Positions 49,005 through 58,116 are shown, counted from the first letter of the stretch. The stretch is 64,000 bases of DNA from SURF-55 sp040755195 (GCA_040755195.1 JBFMBL010000003.1:1-64000); one strand, 5' to 3'. The notes: generated from the sequence alone by a model not told the origin. Translations and numbers: made by a program.

Positions 49005-50024
49005 TCAACGTTGCAGCGCGTCCTGATGATAGACACAACCTGCATTCCATAGAAGCCATGTGTCGATACCGCGCTTTTCGGTCACTCTCGTCTGCGCTTT
49101 TATCTCGGCGGCTCCGTACGGCGGCGGCCCCATCGTAAAGGCCTGAAGCCAGGGACGCAGCTGACAGCCGCTGGTGTCGATAAGCTTTTCGAAATCGGCC
49201 AGCGTGCCGTCAACCACTTCGGCGGGATGGGCGTTGGGGTTGGAAAAGCCGTAGTTGCCCGGGCTGTAGTGCGAGGGATAGGCCATCGGCGACATGAAAT
49301 CAAGGAACGGCGCCAGGCGTTCGGGACGCTGGCCTATGCGCTGATCGTCTTTGGCGTATCCCATGAAGCCGAATATGGCTGCGGAAAGCCACTTATCCCA
49401 GCCGATCTCCTGGCGCGCGCGGCGGAGAAAACCGGCAATGACGTCGGTGCGTTCCTGGTTGCCCATGCCCGGATAACTAACCATCTGTACACCTTGTCCT
49501 TCCGGGAAACGTATATAGTCAAACTGTACCTCATCGAAACCGAGTTCGTATGCCTCCTTGGCGAGGGCGATGTTGTAATCCTGCACCGTACGGGAACAAG
49601 GGTTTACCCATACCCCTCCGGACAGGGGATAGCCGCTGCCGGTGCGGACCATGTACTCCGGATGTTTTTTCGCCAGTATCGGATCTTTCATGACAACGCA
49701 CCGGCCTATGCTGTAAATCCCCTGATCCTTGAGTTCTTTCAACATGTCCTTTATAGGGAGATAGTCGTGGGCGGCGCCTATCTCCCTGCTCAGGGGTACC
49801 TCTGAGAGGTACCCTATGTTGCCGGATTCATCCTTGATATCGAGCTCGATTGCGTTAAGCCCGCTCTTTTTTACGAGGTCGACTATTTGCTCCCAGCGGG
49901 TGCGGGAGGATGCCCAGGCGTAGGTGACATGAACCCCTTTAGCGTTTAAGGCCTGTTGTTCGTGTGCCGGGGTCCGGTCGGTTTTTTTTTTCAGGTTCAT
50001 AAATAACTTGCTGGCCTGGCGCAT
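49005..50024 (-). CDS. DUF4015 putative glycoside hydrolase domain protein
   Basis: This frame encodes a (beta/alpha)8-type DUF4015 domain: KGVHVTYAWASS, LNAIELDIKDESGNIGY, GRCVVMKDP, YELGFDEVQFDYIRFPEG and DFMSPMAYPSHY with the likely catalytic acids. In relatives this is an exported cell-surface glycosidase-like protein with its own signal sequence, but none is present here. The possible starts (ATG 50024 or 50000) lie inside the end of the polysaccharide deacetylase gene, with no good ribosome site. A run of ten A occurs in the 86-base overlap, so it may be made as a fusion by slippage or the two genes may have been split by an indel. Confidence 0.8.
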   Translation of the reverse strand: MRQASKLFMNLKKKTDRTPAHEQQALNAKGVHVTYAWASSRTRWEQIVDLVKKSGLNAIELDIKDESGNIGYLSEVPLSREIGAAHDYLPIKDMLKELKDQGIYSIGRCVVMKDPILAKKHPEYMVRTGSGYPLSGGVWVNPCSRTVQDYNIALAKEAYELGFDEVQFDYIRFPEGQGVQMVSYPGMGNQERTDVIAGFLRRARQEIGWDKWLSAAIFGFMGYAKDDQRIGQRPERLAPFLDFMSPMAYPSHYSPGNYGFSNPNAHPAEVVDGTLADFEKLIDTSGCQLRPWLQAFTMGPPPYGAAEIKAQTRVTEKRGIDTWLLWNAGCVYHQDALQR

Positions 50025-51075
50025 CAGCCTTCAAAGATTCCTTCCAGGATTGAGGTATGGCGATGGTCTCAACATTGCCGTCACTGATGTAGCGTGTAGG
50101 TTCAATGCGATCCAGCCAGTTGGTGAGCGAACTCAACCCGTGATCCTGGAACACCTGTATCCGCTGAATGCGCAGGGGGTTGAAATCCTTGTGAAGCGGC
50201 GGCCGAGAGGCGCTCCAGGCCCATAATAACACGCCTTTATGATGGTAGGTGACACCATCGTATGTTCCTTGTACGACCGTTTCGTAGGGGTTCGGCACAC
50301 CGTCCTGCACTATGGCGAAGGCTGTGGGCTTATAACCCGGAACCGCTTGCTGGATTAGTTGCTGCAAACCGGCAATTTCAATGCGCGCCTTTTGCGGCGT
50401 GAGGTTCTTTAAGTAAGCGTGGTGCATGGTGTGGTTGCCGATCTCGAAGCCCCATTCGGTCAGCAGTTGGAGTTTTTTCTTCCAGTATTTATCCTGCCCG
50501 GTTTCGCCGCCGAAGGGGTTAGCGTTGATGAAAAAGGTGGCGGCGTTACCGAAGTCGGGATGGCGGCGGGCGAAGTCACGCATGATGCCCACCGCGCAAT
50601 TGGGATCCACCGTAAGTTCCTCGCCCTTTTGCAGGAGTCGGAACTCTCCCGGTGTGCTGTCGTCGAAGGTTATGACCGCCGGAGACTTTCCGGCCGGGAT
50701 GTTTATGGTCCCTGCCAAAAAGTCGCTGAGCGAAATCAAAACATATCCCCGGTTGTATAGTTCCGTCAGGTCCTTCCGGAAGTTATCCGGGGTGCGTGCC
50801 CACCGCCCTTCCTGATTGCTGATCTGATGGTAAAGCAGGATGGGAACATAGCCGAGTTCATTCGCTTTTACGGCACGCGCGTCGTTTTGCAGTTCTTCCA
50901 TGGTGGGTTTTGAGGCGGCTACAGCGCTTCCCGGAGGCTTTGGCTTTACGTCTGTAATCTTGGGCTTGCCCGGGTGCCCTACGAACAGCTGCCGGCATTG
51001 ATCGAATGAAAAAACAACAGCGAGGGTTAAGATTATTATGAGACCCAGGGAATAGAGAACGACGGGTTTACGCAC
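49939..51075 (-). CDS. Polysaccharide deacetylase with N-terminal membrane anchor
   Basis: A protein of about 378 residues: a short basic N-terminus, one hydrophobic segment (about 7-25) acting as signal anchor, a proline-rich linker, then a NodB-like carbohydrate esterase 4 domain with YVPILLYHQIS, AVITFDDSTPGEF (catalytic and metal aspartates) and EIGNHTMHHAYL (metal histidines). It would remove acetyl groups from extracellular glycans such as peptidoglycan or exopolysaccharide. The start is GTG 51075, ten bases after AAGGAGG; TTG 51105 would include the ribosome site. Its 3' end overlaps the DUF4015 frame by 86 bases and contains A10. Confidence 0.9.
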   Translation of the reverse strand: MRKPVVLYSLGLIIILTLAVVFSFDQCRQLFVGHPGKPKITDVKPKPPGSAVAASKPTMEELQNDARAVKANELGYVPILLYHQISNQEGRWARTPDNFRKDLTELYNRGYVLISLSDFLAGTINIPAGKSPAVITFDDSTPGEFRLLQKGEELTVDPNCAVGIMRDFARRHPDFGNAATFFINANPFGGETGQDKYWKKKLQLLTEWGFEIGNHTMHHAYLKNLTPQKARIEIAGLQQLIQQAVPGYKPTAFAIVQDGVPNPYETVVQGTYDGVTYHHKGVLLWAWSASRPPLHKDFNPLRIQRIQVFQDHGLSSLTNWLDRIEPTRYISDGNVETIAIPQSWKESLKADAPGQQVIYEPEKKNRPDPGTRTTGLKR

Positions 51076-51354
51076 GGGGCATAACCTCCTTTTAATCTCC
51101 TGCAAGAATACGACAATCTACGACGTAATACCTGTCGTTTTCGCGAGATTTTAACAATGTAATTTATGTTTGGCGTGCTATTTCCGTCCAGGAGGGCATT
51201 ATCAAGCTTAAACGCCTGAAATCGGGTTGTATGGCAGTTTGGCGCGTACGCCGGGCGCTTTTTATATTGGGGTAAATAATTCATGAAAAAGGATTTAAAA
51301 TCTTCGTCAGCGAAATCAATAATGGGATCTATAACGATGAAAGGGTGATAACTC

Positions 51355-52158
51355 GTGGAAAGTAAGATTGCCGCAGCCATGAAATTTAAGTACGGCCCTG
51401 TGGCCCTTCTGTGGACGGATGAGAAACCGGCAGGAGCGTTGCAGTTCAAAGAGGGCGGCTGGGGGTGCATTATGTGGCTGTTTGCCAATGCAGCCAAAGG
51501 CCGGGCAGCGGTTTTTGACCGCAAGACCTTCGGCTGCCTGGGGGGCGGAACAGGACTGGGGTTTGGCAACCAGTATCTCAACTGGCCCGGCGGTATCGAG
51601 CTTTTTTGTTATTTTCTTTCGACGGGAGCCGCGCAAATCGGAATAACGCGGGAGATGATCAACTCCCGGAGGGAAGACTCGATTCAGAATATTTTGCACG
51701 GTGAAAGGTACGTTAAATCGCCCGAACTGGTTAAAAGGTTTATTGAGTATATGCCGATAACCGACATTCCGGCAAAGTACGTTGTTATGAAGCCGCTCCA
51801 AGACGTCGCGCTGGGAAAGGAGGCTCCGGTGGTCGTGGTTTTTCTCGCCAACCCCGACCAGCTTTCGGCCTTGACCGTTCTGGCGAACTACGCGCGAGAA
51901 AGTGTTGAGAGTGTAATTATGCCTTTCGGCGCCGGGTGCCACAGCATAGGTATCTTCGCATACAGGGAAGCGGAATCGGAAAAGCCAAGAGCGGTCGTCG
52001 GCCTGTTGGATCTATCGGCGCGTGAAAACGTAAGAAAACGGCTCGGCAAGGACCTGTTCACCTTCACCGTGCCGTTAAAGATGTTTCAGGAAATGGAGAG
52101 CAACGTCGGGGAAAGCTTCCTCGGCAAGGAAATGTGGCAGGAGTTTTTAGCGGATTAA
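51355..52158 (+). CDS. DUF169 family protein
   Basis: A soluble protein of 267 residues. KYGPVALLWTDEKPAGALQF, then a Cys/Gly-rich region (GGWGCIMWLFANAAKGR, FGCLGGGTGLGFG), PLQDV, VVVVFLANPDQLSALTVLANYA and MPFGAGCHSIGIF are characteristic of DUF169, whose function is not established; conserved cysteines suggest metal or cofactor binding (inference). It starts at GTG 51355 behind AAAGGGTGAT. It stands alone, divergent from the deacetylase gene across about 280 bases that contain no gene, and is followed by a CACAGAG repeat. Confidence 0.88.
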   Translation: MESKIAAAMKFKYGPVALLWTDEKPAGALQFKEGGWGCIMWLFANAAKGRAAVFDRKTFGCLGGGTGLGFGNQYLNWPGGIELFCYFLSTGAAQIGITREMINSRREDSIQNILHGERYVKSPELVKRFIEYMPITDIPAKYVVMKPLQDVALGKEAPVVVVFLANPDQLSALTVLANYARESVESVIMPFGAGCHSIGIFAYREAESEKPRAVVGLLDLSARENVRKRLGKDLFTFTVPLKMFQEMESNVGESFLGKEMWQEFLAD

Positions 52159-52345
52159 GGTCTTTGACACCAAGATCTACGCAAGATGGCAAGAAAAAAT
52201 AACCACAGAGGCACAGAGCACACGGAGGGGAAAACACGAAGATAGGTATTCATTTTTTTTAATCTTCATATTTTTCTGTCTCTGTGAACTCCGTGACTCT
52301 GTGGTGAGAAATTTGGGTTCCGGTTTTCAGGGTTAGGGAAAACTG
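52158..52345. repeat. CACAGAG-type dispersed palindromic repeat, copy 2
   Basis: A left arm (TTTGACACCAAGATCTACGC, ATGGCAAGAAA, ACCACAGAGGCACAGAGCAC) and a right arm (CTCTGTGAACTCCGTGACTC, TGTGGTGAG) are inversely related around an AT core. GGGTTCCGGTTTTCAGGGTT follows. There is no gene in 52159-52428. Confidence 0.8.
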
Positions 52346-52428
52346 AAAAAGTTGGCTGCAGGGAAAAGGGTTCCGGGGTCGAAAACGGGAACTAAGTAAG
52401 TTTAGTATTTAAGAAGGGTGGTTAAGAA

Positions 52429-53085
52429 GTGCAAGAGATTCCGGTGGTGGCAGAGATTGCTGTGAAGGACGAGATTCCTGTAAGGAACGACGGCGGCGGG
52501 AAGGATCGGTTTCAGCTAGTAATCGGTGTGGTCTGCGGGTTTGTCGTTGCCGCGATCCTGACCTATTTTATGTCGTGGTATACCTACGAGGGGAAAGCCG
52601 TGGCAAAGGTTAACGGCAAAGCGATTCGGTATAACGAATTTCACGAAACCCTGGAAGAGACAAACGGCAGCGAAGCACTTGATTTCTTGGTTCAACAAAG
52701 GTTGATTGAGGAAGAGGCCAAAAAACGGGGTGTTACGGTAAAGGAAGAAGCAGTAAGCGCGGAACTCAAGAAAATGATGGGCACCTCAATGACGGAAAAG
52801 GATTTGGAGGCTTTTCTAAAATCAAGGCATTTGACCAGAGAGGCTTTAAATGAAAGGATCCGGATGCAACTCCTGGTAGAAAAACTGGCAGGAGAGGTAA
52901 AGGCGGGGGATAAGGAGCTGCGCGAGTTCTACGAGCAGTTCAAGGATTCGCAGTACAACAAAGAGCCCTATGATAAAGTAAAGGACCAGGTTAAGAAGGA
53001 TTATGAGTCCTTTATGAGCTCCCAGTTGATACCGCAAACGGTAGAAAGTTTAAAGCAAAAGGCGAAAATAACCTACTACTGGTAG
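52429..53085 (+). CDS. SurA N-terminal-like membrane-anchored chaperone
   Basis: A 218-residue protein with a cytoplasmic N-terminus, one transmembrane helix (about 28-49) and an extracytoplasmic helical domain: VAKVNGKAIRYNEFHETLEE, LDFLVQQRLIEEEAKKRGV and LEAFLKSRHLTREALNERIR follow the SurA_N/trigger-factor-like chaperone pattern. The parvulin prolyl isomerase domain that follows in PrsA-type proteins is missing; the protein ends after DKVKDQVKKDYES and a short tail. It probably binds unfolded secreted proteins without isomerase activity (inference). It starts at GTG 52429 after AGAAGGGTGG, and a good terminator follows. Confidence 0.82.
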   Translation: MQEIPVVAEIAVKDEIPVRNDGGGKDRFQLVIGVVCGFVVAAILTYFMSWYTYEGKAVAKVNGKAIRYNEFHETLEETNGSEALDFLVQQRLIEEEAKKRGVTVKEEAVSAELKKMMGTSMTEKDLEAFLKSRHLTREALNERIRMQLLVEKLAGEVKAGDKELREFYEQFKDSQYNKEPYDKVKDQVKKDYESFMSSQLIPQTVESLKQKAKITYYW

Positions 53086-53146
53086 AAGATTGCCGGCTCG
53101 GGAGCATATCTTAAAAATAAGCAAACCAAACCATAAAAGCGTTTAT

Positions 53147-53175
53147 AAAACGGGGTTCCTCCCGTTTTTTGTTTT
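53147..53175 (+). terminator. Rho-independent terminator after the SurA-like gene
   Basis: AAAACGGG-GTTCCT-CCCGTTTTTT with a further GTTTTG. Strong stem and T run. Confidence 0.85.
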
Positions 53176-53257
53176 GTTGGCCCGTGTATAAAATCCAAAA
53201 TTCAGGAAAAGATAAGTCTAAATGTTGGAAAAGTCAAGCTACAGGAGGAATTGACTT

Positions 53258-53614
53258 ATGCAAAAAGAGAGTATCGTTGCTCATTTCAGGACCCGCGATG
53301 AGGCCGAACACGCGGCAAACCGGCTCAAAGCCATGGGTGTGAACGACATCCAGATCGAACGGGTAGGAAAAGCCGCGAAGGGCGGACTCGGTGAGGTAAT
53401 GGGCCGCATTACCGGAAGCATCAGCGGTTTGGGGGATTATATCATGGGCGCGAACCGCGAGGACGACGACCGGGCGGAGGTTAAAACCGCACCGGCGGAT
53501 GAGCCTTTGAACGAGGATCTCGCACGGCGGGACGTTATTCTGAGGGCGAATGTGGACGAGACCCTTCGCGACAAGGTGCTCCAGATCTTAAAGGAGTCCG
53601 GGGGTACGGTCTAA
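53258..53614 (+). CDS. Hypothetical protein, possible stress-related small protein
   Basis: A soluble 118-residue protein with the pattern of a small ferredoxin-like domain at each end: IVAHFRTRDEAEHAANRLKAMGVNDIQIERV at the start and RRDVILRANVDETLRDKVLQILKESGG at the end. Between them lie a glycine-rich loop (MGRITGSISGLGDYIMG) and an acidic segment. This layout recalls general-stress proteins of the YflT/17M type, but the similarity is too weak to name it. The ATG follows CAGGAGGAA. It is a single-gene unit bounded by terminators on both sides. Confidence 0.72.
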   Translation: MQKESIVAHFRTRDEAEHAANRLKAMGVNDIQIERVGKAAKGGLGEVMGRITGSISGLGDYIMGANREDDDRAEVKTAPADEPLNEDLARRDVILRANVDETLRDKVLQILKESGGTV

Positions 53615-53655
53615 AGAGCGTTTCGGCATGCCGCCGGTAATGCCCGGTACTTTAA

Positions 53656-53695
53656 AAGCCCATCGGCGAAACAAATCCGGCCCGACGGGCTTTTT
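53656..53695 (+). terminator. Rho-independent terminator after the small hypothetical gene
   Basis: AAGCCCATCGG pairs with CCGACGGGCTT (one G-T pair) and is followed by TTT. The loop is about 15 bases. Confidence 0.8.
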
Positions 53696-53699
53696 GATT

Positions 53700-53825
53700 G
53701 AGATAGGAAATTCTCTGTGGTTAATTTTTCTTGCCATTCTGCGTAGATCTTGGCGTCAAAGGCCCTATTAGAAAAATATAATAGTTTTCTTGGCGATCTT
53801 GGCGTCTTGGCGGTTGAAAACAGAG
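53700..53825. repeat. CACAGAG-type dispersed repeat, copy 3 (inverted orientation, partial)
   Basis: CTCTGTGGTTAATTTTTCTT then GCCATTCTGCGTAGATCTTG and GCGTCAAAGG are the reverse complement of the left arm seen at 57903, followed by CTTGGCGATCTTGGCGTCTT. Also present at 62033-62056. Confidence 0.75.
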
Positions 53826-53846
53826 TTTTGTAGTTTTGATGGCGCT

Positions 53847-55541
53847 TTAGTAAGGCCAGGCTGCAAGACCCCCTTCCAGGAAACGCACGTTCATGAACCC
53901 CCGGGACTCCAGAATCCTTTGCGCCTCCCAGGCGCGCATGCTAACCTGACAGAAAGGGATAATCGTCTTTTCGGCGGGAAGGGCGTCCAGGCTTGCCCGC
54001 AAATTTCCGAGCGGGATATGCGCCGCGCCTTTGTACGGCGCGGGTCTTTCTTTTGCTTCTTCAGGCGTGCGTACATCCAGTATTAGTACGCCGTTACCGT
54101 TTGCCAGCTGGCCTCTGAGCTCCGTCGGTGTGTAAGTTTTGGCGATGCCCGCCAGTTTGTTGCGCATCGTATTGGCGGCATGGTGCAGGACGTCCATGGC
54201 TGTATTATACGGTGGCGCGTAGGCAAGATCAAACTCCGCCAACTGGTCGACAGTCGCCTGCATTGTTACGGCCGCAACCAGCGTGTCAAGGCGTTTGTTT
54301 ACGTCTCCTTCGCCGACGAGTTGAGCGCCAAGAATCCGGCGCGTGGGTATGTGGACGATAAGTTTCACGATAACGGAGCCCGATCCGGGATAAAAATGGG
54401 CATGGTCCGCTCCTGAAACGATGACCGTCGCGGTCTGGTAGCCGGAGTCATAGGCCTGGTACTCGCTGAGTCCGGTCCGTCCCACCGTGAAATCAAAGAT
54501 TTTAAAAATAACTGTTCCCAGAACCCCGGGGAAAGAGTCCCGCATACCTGTAAGGTTATTGCCGATTACACGGCCGTGCCGGTTGGCGACCGAACCTTGC
54601 GGTGTATAAACAGGCCTGCCGTTGACCATGTTTATGTTTTCCACGCAATCGCCGCCGGCATAAATATCGGGATCGCTTGTTTCAAGATGCCGGTTGACCT
54701 TAATGGCGCCGGTTCTTCCAATTATGAGTCCTGACTCTCGCGCCAGGTCGATGTTCGGCTCCACCCCTATGGCCATGATTACCAGGTCGGCGGGGTATGT
54801 TCCTCGGGTGGTGACCACCCGGCGCACGGCGCCAGAGGCGTCTCCTTCCAGGCTCTTGACCATTTCACCGGCACGAACCGATAGGCCTTTCGTTTCAAGA
54901 TACTTGGCGACGAGGGCAGCCATCTCTTCGTCCAAAAAGGCAGGCGCGATGTGCGGCATGGCCTCGATTAAGGTTACTTCAGGCTTCCCTTCAGGGTAAT
55001 CGGCTTCAAGAAGCACCTCGGTGGTTTCAAGGCCGATCAGCCCCGCGCCCACAACAACGATGTGGCGCGATCTTCCGGACAAAGCGGCTTCGCGGATGCA
55101 CGTCGCATCTTCGGGCGACCAGAGGGTATGGACGTTTTTAAGATCAACACCGGGAATTCTGGGAAGTGTCGGCCGTGACCCCGTCGATAACACCAGCTTG
55201 TCGTAAGGAAGTGAATCCCGTTTTCCTGTCGGCAGGTGGGTAATGTGGACCAGCCTGTTCGCGCGATCGATCTTTTCTACCTGCGTTCGAACCAACACGC
55301 GTATGTTTTTCACCGCGTCAAAAAACGCGGCGTCCCGGAGCACTCCGGCGGGAGTTGAGAAAAGCTCCTGTATTTCCTGGACCTTACCGCCGACGAAATA
55401 CGGAAGGCCGCAACGTCCTACGGAAACCTGCTCGCCCCGTTCAACGATCGTAATCTCGGCTTCGGGATCCCTCCGGCGGGCGCGGGCGGCGGCTTTGGGA
55501 CCGCAGGCCGCACCGCCGATAACCACTATTCGTTTTCCCAT
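53847..55541 (-). CDS. CoA-disulfide reductase-like flavoprotein with C-terminal rhodanese domain
   Basis: A 564-residue FAD- and NAD(P)H-binding oxidoreductase. VVIGGAACGPKAA binds FAD, Cys44 in VSVGRCGLPYFVGG is the single redox cysteine typical of CoA-disulfide and NADH-dependent sulfur reductases, VVGAGLIGLETTEVL binds NAD(P)H and DIYAGGDCVE is the second FAD motif. A rhodanese domain (about 465-564) with active-site Cys in IPFCQVSMRAWEA is fused at the C-terminus, as in enzymes that reduce CoA persulfide or polysulfide. The start is ATG 55541 after GAGGAGG on the minus strand. A role in sulfur or persulfide metabolism is likely. Confidence 0.93.
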   Translation of the reverse strand: MGKRIVVIGGAACGPKAAARARRRDPEAEITIVERGEQVSVGRCGLPYFVGGKVQEIQELFSTPAGVLRDAAFFDAVKNIRVLVRTQVEKIDRANRLVHITHLPTGKRDSLPYDKLVLSTGSRPTLPRIPGVDLKNVHTLWSPEDATCIREAALSGRSRHIVVVGAGLIGLETTEVLLEADYPEGKPEVTLIEAMPHIAPAFLDEEMAALVAKYLETKGLSVRAGEMVKSLEGDASGAVRRVVTTRGTYPADLVIMAIGVEPNIDLARESGLIIGRTGAIKVNRHLETSDPDIYAGGDCVENINMVNGRPVYTPQGSVANRHGRVIGNNLTGMRDSFPGVLGTVIFKIFDFTVGRTGLSEYQAYDSGYQTATVIVSGADHAHFYPGSGSVIVKLIVHIPTRRILGAQLVGEGDVNKRLDTLVAAVTMQATVDQLAEFDLAYAPPYNTAMDVLHHAANTMRNKLAGIAKTYTPTELRGQLANGNGVLILDVRTPEEAKERPAPYKGAAHIPLGNLRASLDALPAEKTIIPFCQVSMRAWEAQRILESRGFMNVRFLEGGLAAWPY

Positions 55542-55954
55542 TCTTAAAGCCTCCTCATCCCTCTTTATTACTATTAAAATTCCCATCGCATCGTCAATTA
55601 AGCGATGCAGGAACTTGCAATATACGGCAAGGTTACTAACCAATGCGGATAAAGAGCAGGATTATGCATTCGGGCAGATTTTCGTCATGGTTGGCGAAGG
55701 CTTACGGAACCAGTGCCTTCACAATCGCTTTTTAATTCACCGGCACCTTCTGCTTTAAAGCCAAGGGTCTTCATGACGCCTTTCTTCGCGCGTGCAGTTG
55801 CTCCGGGAATGGGAAGCCGGCCGTCTTATCTGTGGCACCCTGCGGCGTGTTTTTTGCGCTTGCCGGCGCATACATTTAAAACAAGCCAAACATTGAACGT
55901 AACTATTCAGCCTGTCACCTAACACTTACGGAACGCCATGCAGGAGGGGAAGGT
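55542..55954. other. Intergenic region between divergent oxidoreductase and prkA genes
   Basis: About 410 bases. Short open frames exist on both strands, but none has a ribosome site plus recognisable protein character. A minus-strand frame starting at an ATG near 55773 gives 29 codons (MKTLGFKAEGAGELKSD is its first part), which I cannot support as a gene. The promoters of both divergent genes must lie here, but no convincing -35/-10 pair was found. Confidence 0.4.
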
Positions 55955-57850
55955 TTGAACTTTCTAAGGCGGGTAGAAGACTTCCATACCGCAGAACATC
56001 GGTTTGCCTGGGAAGGAACTTTCTTCGAATACCTTGAGCTGGTGCGGCAAGACCCCCGCATTTGCCAGCTCGCGCACAGTCGTATCTATAATATGATTGC
56101 TGCTGCCGGTATCGAGGAGGTAAAAGGTCAGAAGCGGTACCGCTTTTTTTCGCGCGAACTTTTCGGACTTGACCGGGCGCTCGAAAAGCTCGTTGAAGAA
56201 TACTTCCATCCGGCGGCGCGGCGCCTGGACGTCCGGAAGCGTATTCTTCTTCTAATGGGTCCGGTGAGCGGCGGAAAGTCAACGCTGGTTAATATGCTCA
56301 AAAGAGGGCTTGAGGAATACAGTCGCACCGACGAAGGCGCGGTTTTCGGCATTAAGGGATGCCCCATGCACGAGGAACCGCTGCACCTGATCCCGCGGGA
56401 ACTCCGGGGGGAGTTTCGGCAAGAATACGGGATCAGCATTGAGGGCGAGCTTTGCCCGTTATGCCGCCTGCGGCTGGAGACCGAATTTAACGGCAGGATA
56501 AAGGAGGTGCCGGTAGAGCGCATCCTTTTTTCCGAAGAAAAGAGGGTCGGCATCGGTACTTTCACGCCTTCGGATCCAAAGTCCCAGGATATCGCGGAAT
56601 TAACCGGCAGCATTGATTTTTCCACTATTGCGGAATTCGGTTCGGAATCGGATCCCCGCGCTTACCGTTTTGACGGGGAACTTAATATCGCCAACAGGGG
56701 AATAATGGAGTTCCAGGAGATGCTTAAATGCGACGAGAGGTTCTTATGGAATCTCCTTTCACTTTCGCAGGAGGGCAACTTTAAGGCCGGGCGTTTTGCC
56801 CTTATTTCCGCCGACGAGTTGATAGTGGCCCATTCCAACGAAACGGAGTATAAAGCCTTTGTAAGCAATAGGAAGAATGAGGCTCTTCTTTCGCGCATGA
56901 TCGTTATGAAAATACCTTATAACCTCAAGGTTACAGATGAGGTTAGAATATACCGGAAACTTTTTGATCAAAGCGACATTGGGGATGTCCATGTAGCACC
57001 GCATACCTTGAGGGCGGCAGCTATCTTTTCGGTGATGTCACGTCTGAAAGAATCCAAAAAGCAAGGCATCGATATCACGAAAAAGATGAGGTTGTACGAT
57101 GGCGGAGATATAGAAGGCTTCAGACAAAAAGACCTTGGGGAACTTCTGTCCGAGCACCCGGATGAAGGAATGAGCGGCGTGGACCCCCGTTATGTAATCA
57201 ACCGGTTGTGTACGGCGATAATGCGCACCAAGACCCGTTGTATCAGCGCCCTGGATGTGCTGAGAGCGTTAAGGGACGGTTTTGGCCAGCACCCTTCAAT
57301 AACAGCGGAAGAGCATGAGCGGATCCTTGATTTGATTTCCGCTGCCCGGTGTGAGTATGACGAGATCGCCAAGCGGGAGGTACAGAATGCCCTGGTTAAT
57401 TCTTTCAAGGAGACTGCGCAGGCTCTTTTTGACAACTACCTGGACAACGTTGAGGCCTATTGTAACGAGACCGGGATTCCAGACCCGGTAACCGGCGCGG
57501 AGATTGCGCCGGATGAACGCCTGATGAGTTCTATCGAAGAGCATATCGGAGTTACCGATGCCGCAAGGAGAAGCTTTCGGGAGGAGATACTTATCAGGCT
57601 TTCAAGCTATGCCCGCAAAGGAAAAACCTTTGACTATACCGCGCATGACCGGCTGCGGGAAGCGATTGAAAAGAAACTATTCGCGGAGATGAAGAGCGTA
57701 ATTAAAACGATTACATGCGCCCGGACGTCTGACACGGAACGGGTAAAAAGTCATAAAGCGGTGAGTGATAGGTTAGTATCGGATTATGGCTACTGTACGG
57801 TTTGCGCCGGCGAACTGCTGCGGTACGTGGGGAGCCTCCTCAGCCGGTGA
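55955..57850 (+). CDS. prkA: PrkA family AAA+ serine kinase/protease
   Basis: A 631-residue cytoplasmic protein. The AAA+ module has the Walker A loop GPVSGGKST at 102-110; GCPMHEEPLHLIP, GELCPLCR and FTPSDPKSQDIAELTGSID are PrkA signatures, and the C-terminal third is the helical PrkA domain. PrkA has been described as a serine kinase and, in Bacillus, as a Lon-like protease active in sporulation. It starts at TTG 55955 with AGGAGGGG upstream. It is followed by yhbH and spoVR, the conserved triad of stationary-phase/sporulation genes, here separated by repeats. Confidence 0.95.
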   Translation: MNFLRRVEDFHTAEHRFAWEGTFFEYLELVRQDPRICQLAHSRIYNMIAAAGIEEVKGQKRYRFFSRELFGLDRALEKLVEEYFHPAARRLDVRKRILLLMGPVSGGKSTLVNMLKRGLEEYSRTDEGAVFGIKGCPMHEEPLHLIPRELRGEFRQEYGISIEGELCPLCRLRLETEFNGRIKEVPVERILFSEEKRVGIGTFTPSDPKSQDIAELTGSIDFSTIAEFGSESDPRAYRFDGELNIANRGIMEFQEMLKCDERFLWNLLSLSQEGNFKAGRFALISADELIVAHSNETEYKAFVSNRKNEALLSRMIVMKIPYNLKVTDEVRIYRKLFDQSDIGDVHVAPHTLRAAAIFSVMSRLKESKKQGIDITKKMRLYDGGDIEGFRQKDLGELLSEHPDEGMSGVDPRYVINRLCTAIMRTKTRCISALDVLRALRDGFGQHPSITAEEHERILDLISAARCEYDEIAKREVQNALVNSFKETAQALFDNYLDNVEAYCNETGIPDPVTGAEIAPDERLMSSIEEHIGVTDAARRSFREEILIRLSSYARKGKTFDYTAHDRLREAIEKKLFAEMKSVIKTITCARTSDTERVKSHKAVSDRLVSDYGYCTVCAGELLRYVGSLLSR

Positions 57851-57902
57851 GATGAGAGGTGAGAGGTGAGAGGTCGGATGTGAGAGGTTAAAGGTGGGAA
57901 GT
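57851..57902. repeat. 7-bp tandem repeat block (GAGAGGT units) after prkA
   Basis: GATGAGAGGTGAGAGGTGAG continues with further GAGAGGT-like units and GTGGGAAGTAGG for about 50 bases after the prkA stop. It is part of the recurring 7-bp pattern seen in other gaps. Confidence 0.75.
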
Positions 57903-58105
57903 AGGGCCTTTGACGCCAAGATCTACGCAAAATGGCAAGAAAGCAATTAACCACAGAGAACACAGAGGAGCACAGAGGACACGGAGGGGAAAAGAGGGAA
58001 ATATGGGATTCATTCTTGTTATTTAGTCTTGATATTTCTATTCTCTGTGAACTCTGTGCCTCTGTGGTTAAAATTGGTTCCGGTTTGTCCGGGTTAGGGG
58101 TGAGA
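57903..58105. repeat. CACAGAG-type dispersed palindromic repeat, copy 4
   Basis: The fullest copy: CCTTTGACGCCAAGATCTAC, ATGGCAAGAAA, AACCACAGAGAACACAGAGG and GGACACGGAGG on the left, an AT-rich core, then CTCTGTGAACTCTGTGCCTC and TGTGGTT on the right as the inverted arm, and a GGTTCCGGTTTGTCCGGGTT tail. It splits prkA from yhbH. Confidence 0.85.
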
Positions 58106-58116
58106 GGGGGAGTGGG

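Noticed and set aside
51316..51942. Minus-strand open frame of 208 codons opposite the DUF169 gene
   Set aside because: The plus-strand DUF169 protein is clearly recognisable and has a ribosome site; the antisense frame has neither.
55713..55922. Plus-strand frame of 69 codons upstream of prkA
   Set aside because: No ribosome site, no recognisable protein character and unusual composition.
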